Shown: positions 4,607 to 5,538 of the stretch, one piece after another | How the letters are laid out: every line of letters starts with the position of its first letter | How positions within the stretch are numbered: position 1 is the stretch's first letter | From: Methanosalsum sp. | GTDB lineage: Archaea > Halobacteriota > Methanosarcinia > Methanosarcinales > Methanosarcinaceae | Length of the DNA: 5,538 nucleotides | NCBI GenBank assembly: GCA_007127385.1 | Contig: SKZM01000014.1 | Location: forward strand, 1-5,538 | Reading direction: 5' to 3' | Made by a program: the position numbers and the translations under genes | Notes under the pieces: generated by a model | The model's input: only the letters and a program-made list of their open reading frames with translations | The model's database searches: none | Told to the model about the DNA's origin: nothing

Positions 4607-5538
4607 ATGCCAGATAAAGAAAATGAGACGGCTCAGGGAGATAGCAGACATTCGGAAATATCAGAATGTCCCGGGTATGAGGGCAGTGACGTTCTAAGAA
4701 AGATAGCTGATCATCCCTGCTATGATCCAAAAGCCCAGCACAAATATGGAAGGATACATCTTCCTGTTGCGCCTGCATGCAATATCCAGTGCAGGTTCTG
4801 TGTACGTGAGTTTGACTGTGTCAACGAGAGCAGACCAGGGGTTACCAGTGAAGTTCTAACTCCCGAAGAGGCTGTCTCCAAACTTCGAAATGTGCTAAGT
4901 GAACACCCATATATCAAGGTGGTGGGAATTGCAGGACCTGGAGACCCACTGGCAAATGATGAGACATTTGAAACCCTTGAACTGGTTAAGAATGAGTTTC
5001 CTGATCTTCTTCTGTGTATGAGCACCAATGGCCTGGCTCTTCCTGACAGGGTAGATGATCTGGTACGTCTGAATATATCCACTCTTACAGTTACCGTTAA
5101 TGCGGTTGATCCTGAGATCATGGAGAAGATATATTCTCATATAGTGCATGAAGGAAAGATCTACAGAGGTCCGGAAGCAGCAAAGATACTTCACCGGCGC
5201 CAGATGGAAGGTATCAGGGCCGCTGTGGATGCTGGTATTGTTGTGAAGATCAATACTGTACTTATTCCTACCATCAATGATGACCATGTGGTGGATATTG
5301 CCCGAAAAATGAGTGAAATGGGAGTGTATATCATGAATATCATTCCGATGATCCCACAGGGTGAGTTTTCATCCCTGAGAGCACCTACTACGGAGGAAAG
5401 GGCAAAGGCTCAGAAGGCATGTGAGGAATTTGTGAGCCAGATGAAACACTGCAGACAGTGTCGGGCTGATGCTTACGGACTTCTTGGAAAGGATCTGTCC
5501 CAGGTGAGTGAGGAGAGAAGAAGGCTGATCCGGTTAAA
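4607..5538 (+). CDS. nifB: Nitrogenase cofactor biosynthesis radical SAM protein NifB, 3' end cut off
   Basis: NifB fuses two [4Fe-4S] clusters and inserts a carbide carbon to make NifB-co, the precursor of the nitrogenase active-site cofactor. The frame is open to the right edge, 310 codons, which covers nearly the whole archaeal stand-alone form without a NifX domain seen so far. HPCY (36-39) and YGRIHLPVAPACNIQCRFC (47-65) give the radical SAM ligands Cys58, Cys62 and Cys65. DCVNESRPGVTSE (70-82), VVGIAGPGDPLAN, MSTNGLALP and VTVNAVDPEI follow. Cys137 and the C-terminal HCRQCRADAYG (Cys282, Cys285) are the likely ligands of the precursor clusters, with Cys38 and Cys71. About 30 residues before the HPCY motif are polar and unlike the core. 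GGAG at 4597-4600 supports ATG 4607; an in-frame ATG at 4595 would add four residues but lacks a Shine-Dalgarno. Upstream the frame is closed by TGA at 4580. Confidence 0.93.
   Translation, partial: MPDKENETAQGDSRHSEISECPGYEGSDVLRKIADHPCYDPKAQHKYGRIHLPVAPACNIQCRFCVREFDCVNESRPGVTSEVLTPEEAVSKLRNVLSEHPYIKVVGIAGPGDPLANDETFETLELVKNEFPDLLLCMSTNGLALPDRVDDLVRLNISTLTVTVNAVDPEIMEKIYSHIVHEGKIYRGPEAAKILHRRQMEGIRAAVDAGIVVKINTVLIPTINDDHVVDIARKMSEMGVYIMNIIPMIPQGEFSSLRAPTTEERAKAQKACEEFVSQMKHCRQCRADAYGLLGKDLSQVSEERRRLIRL

Overview
The window looks like chromosomal DNA from a methanogenic archaeon, most likely a member of the Methanosarcinaceae (family-level placement is inference). The support is a coenzyme F390 synthetase-like adenylating enzyme, an archaeal-type NifB, an archaeal QueC and a DUF366 protein, two lipobox-bearing lipoproteins with acidic linkers, and AT-rich TATA-box-like promoters with poly-T stretches.

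Layout. (1) Positions 1-1045, minus strand: a PaaK/F390-synthetase-like enzyme whose C-terminus lies beyond the left edge. (2) 1046-1326: a divergent, AT-rich intergenic region with short 18-bp-spaced repeats and a candidate promoter. (3) 1327-1683: a lipoprotein with one cupredoxin-like domain in which most copper-ligand positions are substituted. (4) 1784-2014: a second, very short lipoprotein that resembles the first one's N-terminal half and ends where the cupredoxin barrel should begin; it looks like a decayed duplicate. (5) 2057-2092: a poly-T terminator-like region. (6) 2164-4510: a tight plus-strand operon, queC - DUF366 gene - queE - queD. (7) 4607 to the right edge: nifB, lacking only its extreme C-terminus.

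How the genes work together. QueD, QueE and QueC catalyse three consecutive steps from 7,8-dihydroneopterin triphosphate to preQ0 (7-cyano-7-deazaguanine). In archaea preQ0 is inserted into tRNA position 15 and converted to archaeosine. The gene order is the reverse of the reaction order. The DUF366 gene sits inside the operon with a strong ribosome binding site upstream and a 1-base overlap with queE downstream, which makes it the best candidate here for an uncharacterised partner in deazaguanine metabolism. The GTP cyclohydrolase that makes the first intermediate and the tRNA-guanine transglycosylase are not in the window. NifB makes the NifB-co precursor of the nitrogenase cofactor and appears to have its own leader of about 96 bases.

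The least ordinary parts are the DUF366 gene inside the preQ0 operon and the pair of lipoproteins (a cupredoxin fold that has lost copper ligands, next to a truncated copy). I see no tRNA or rRNA gene, CRISPR array, insertion sequence or phage gene.
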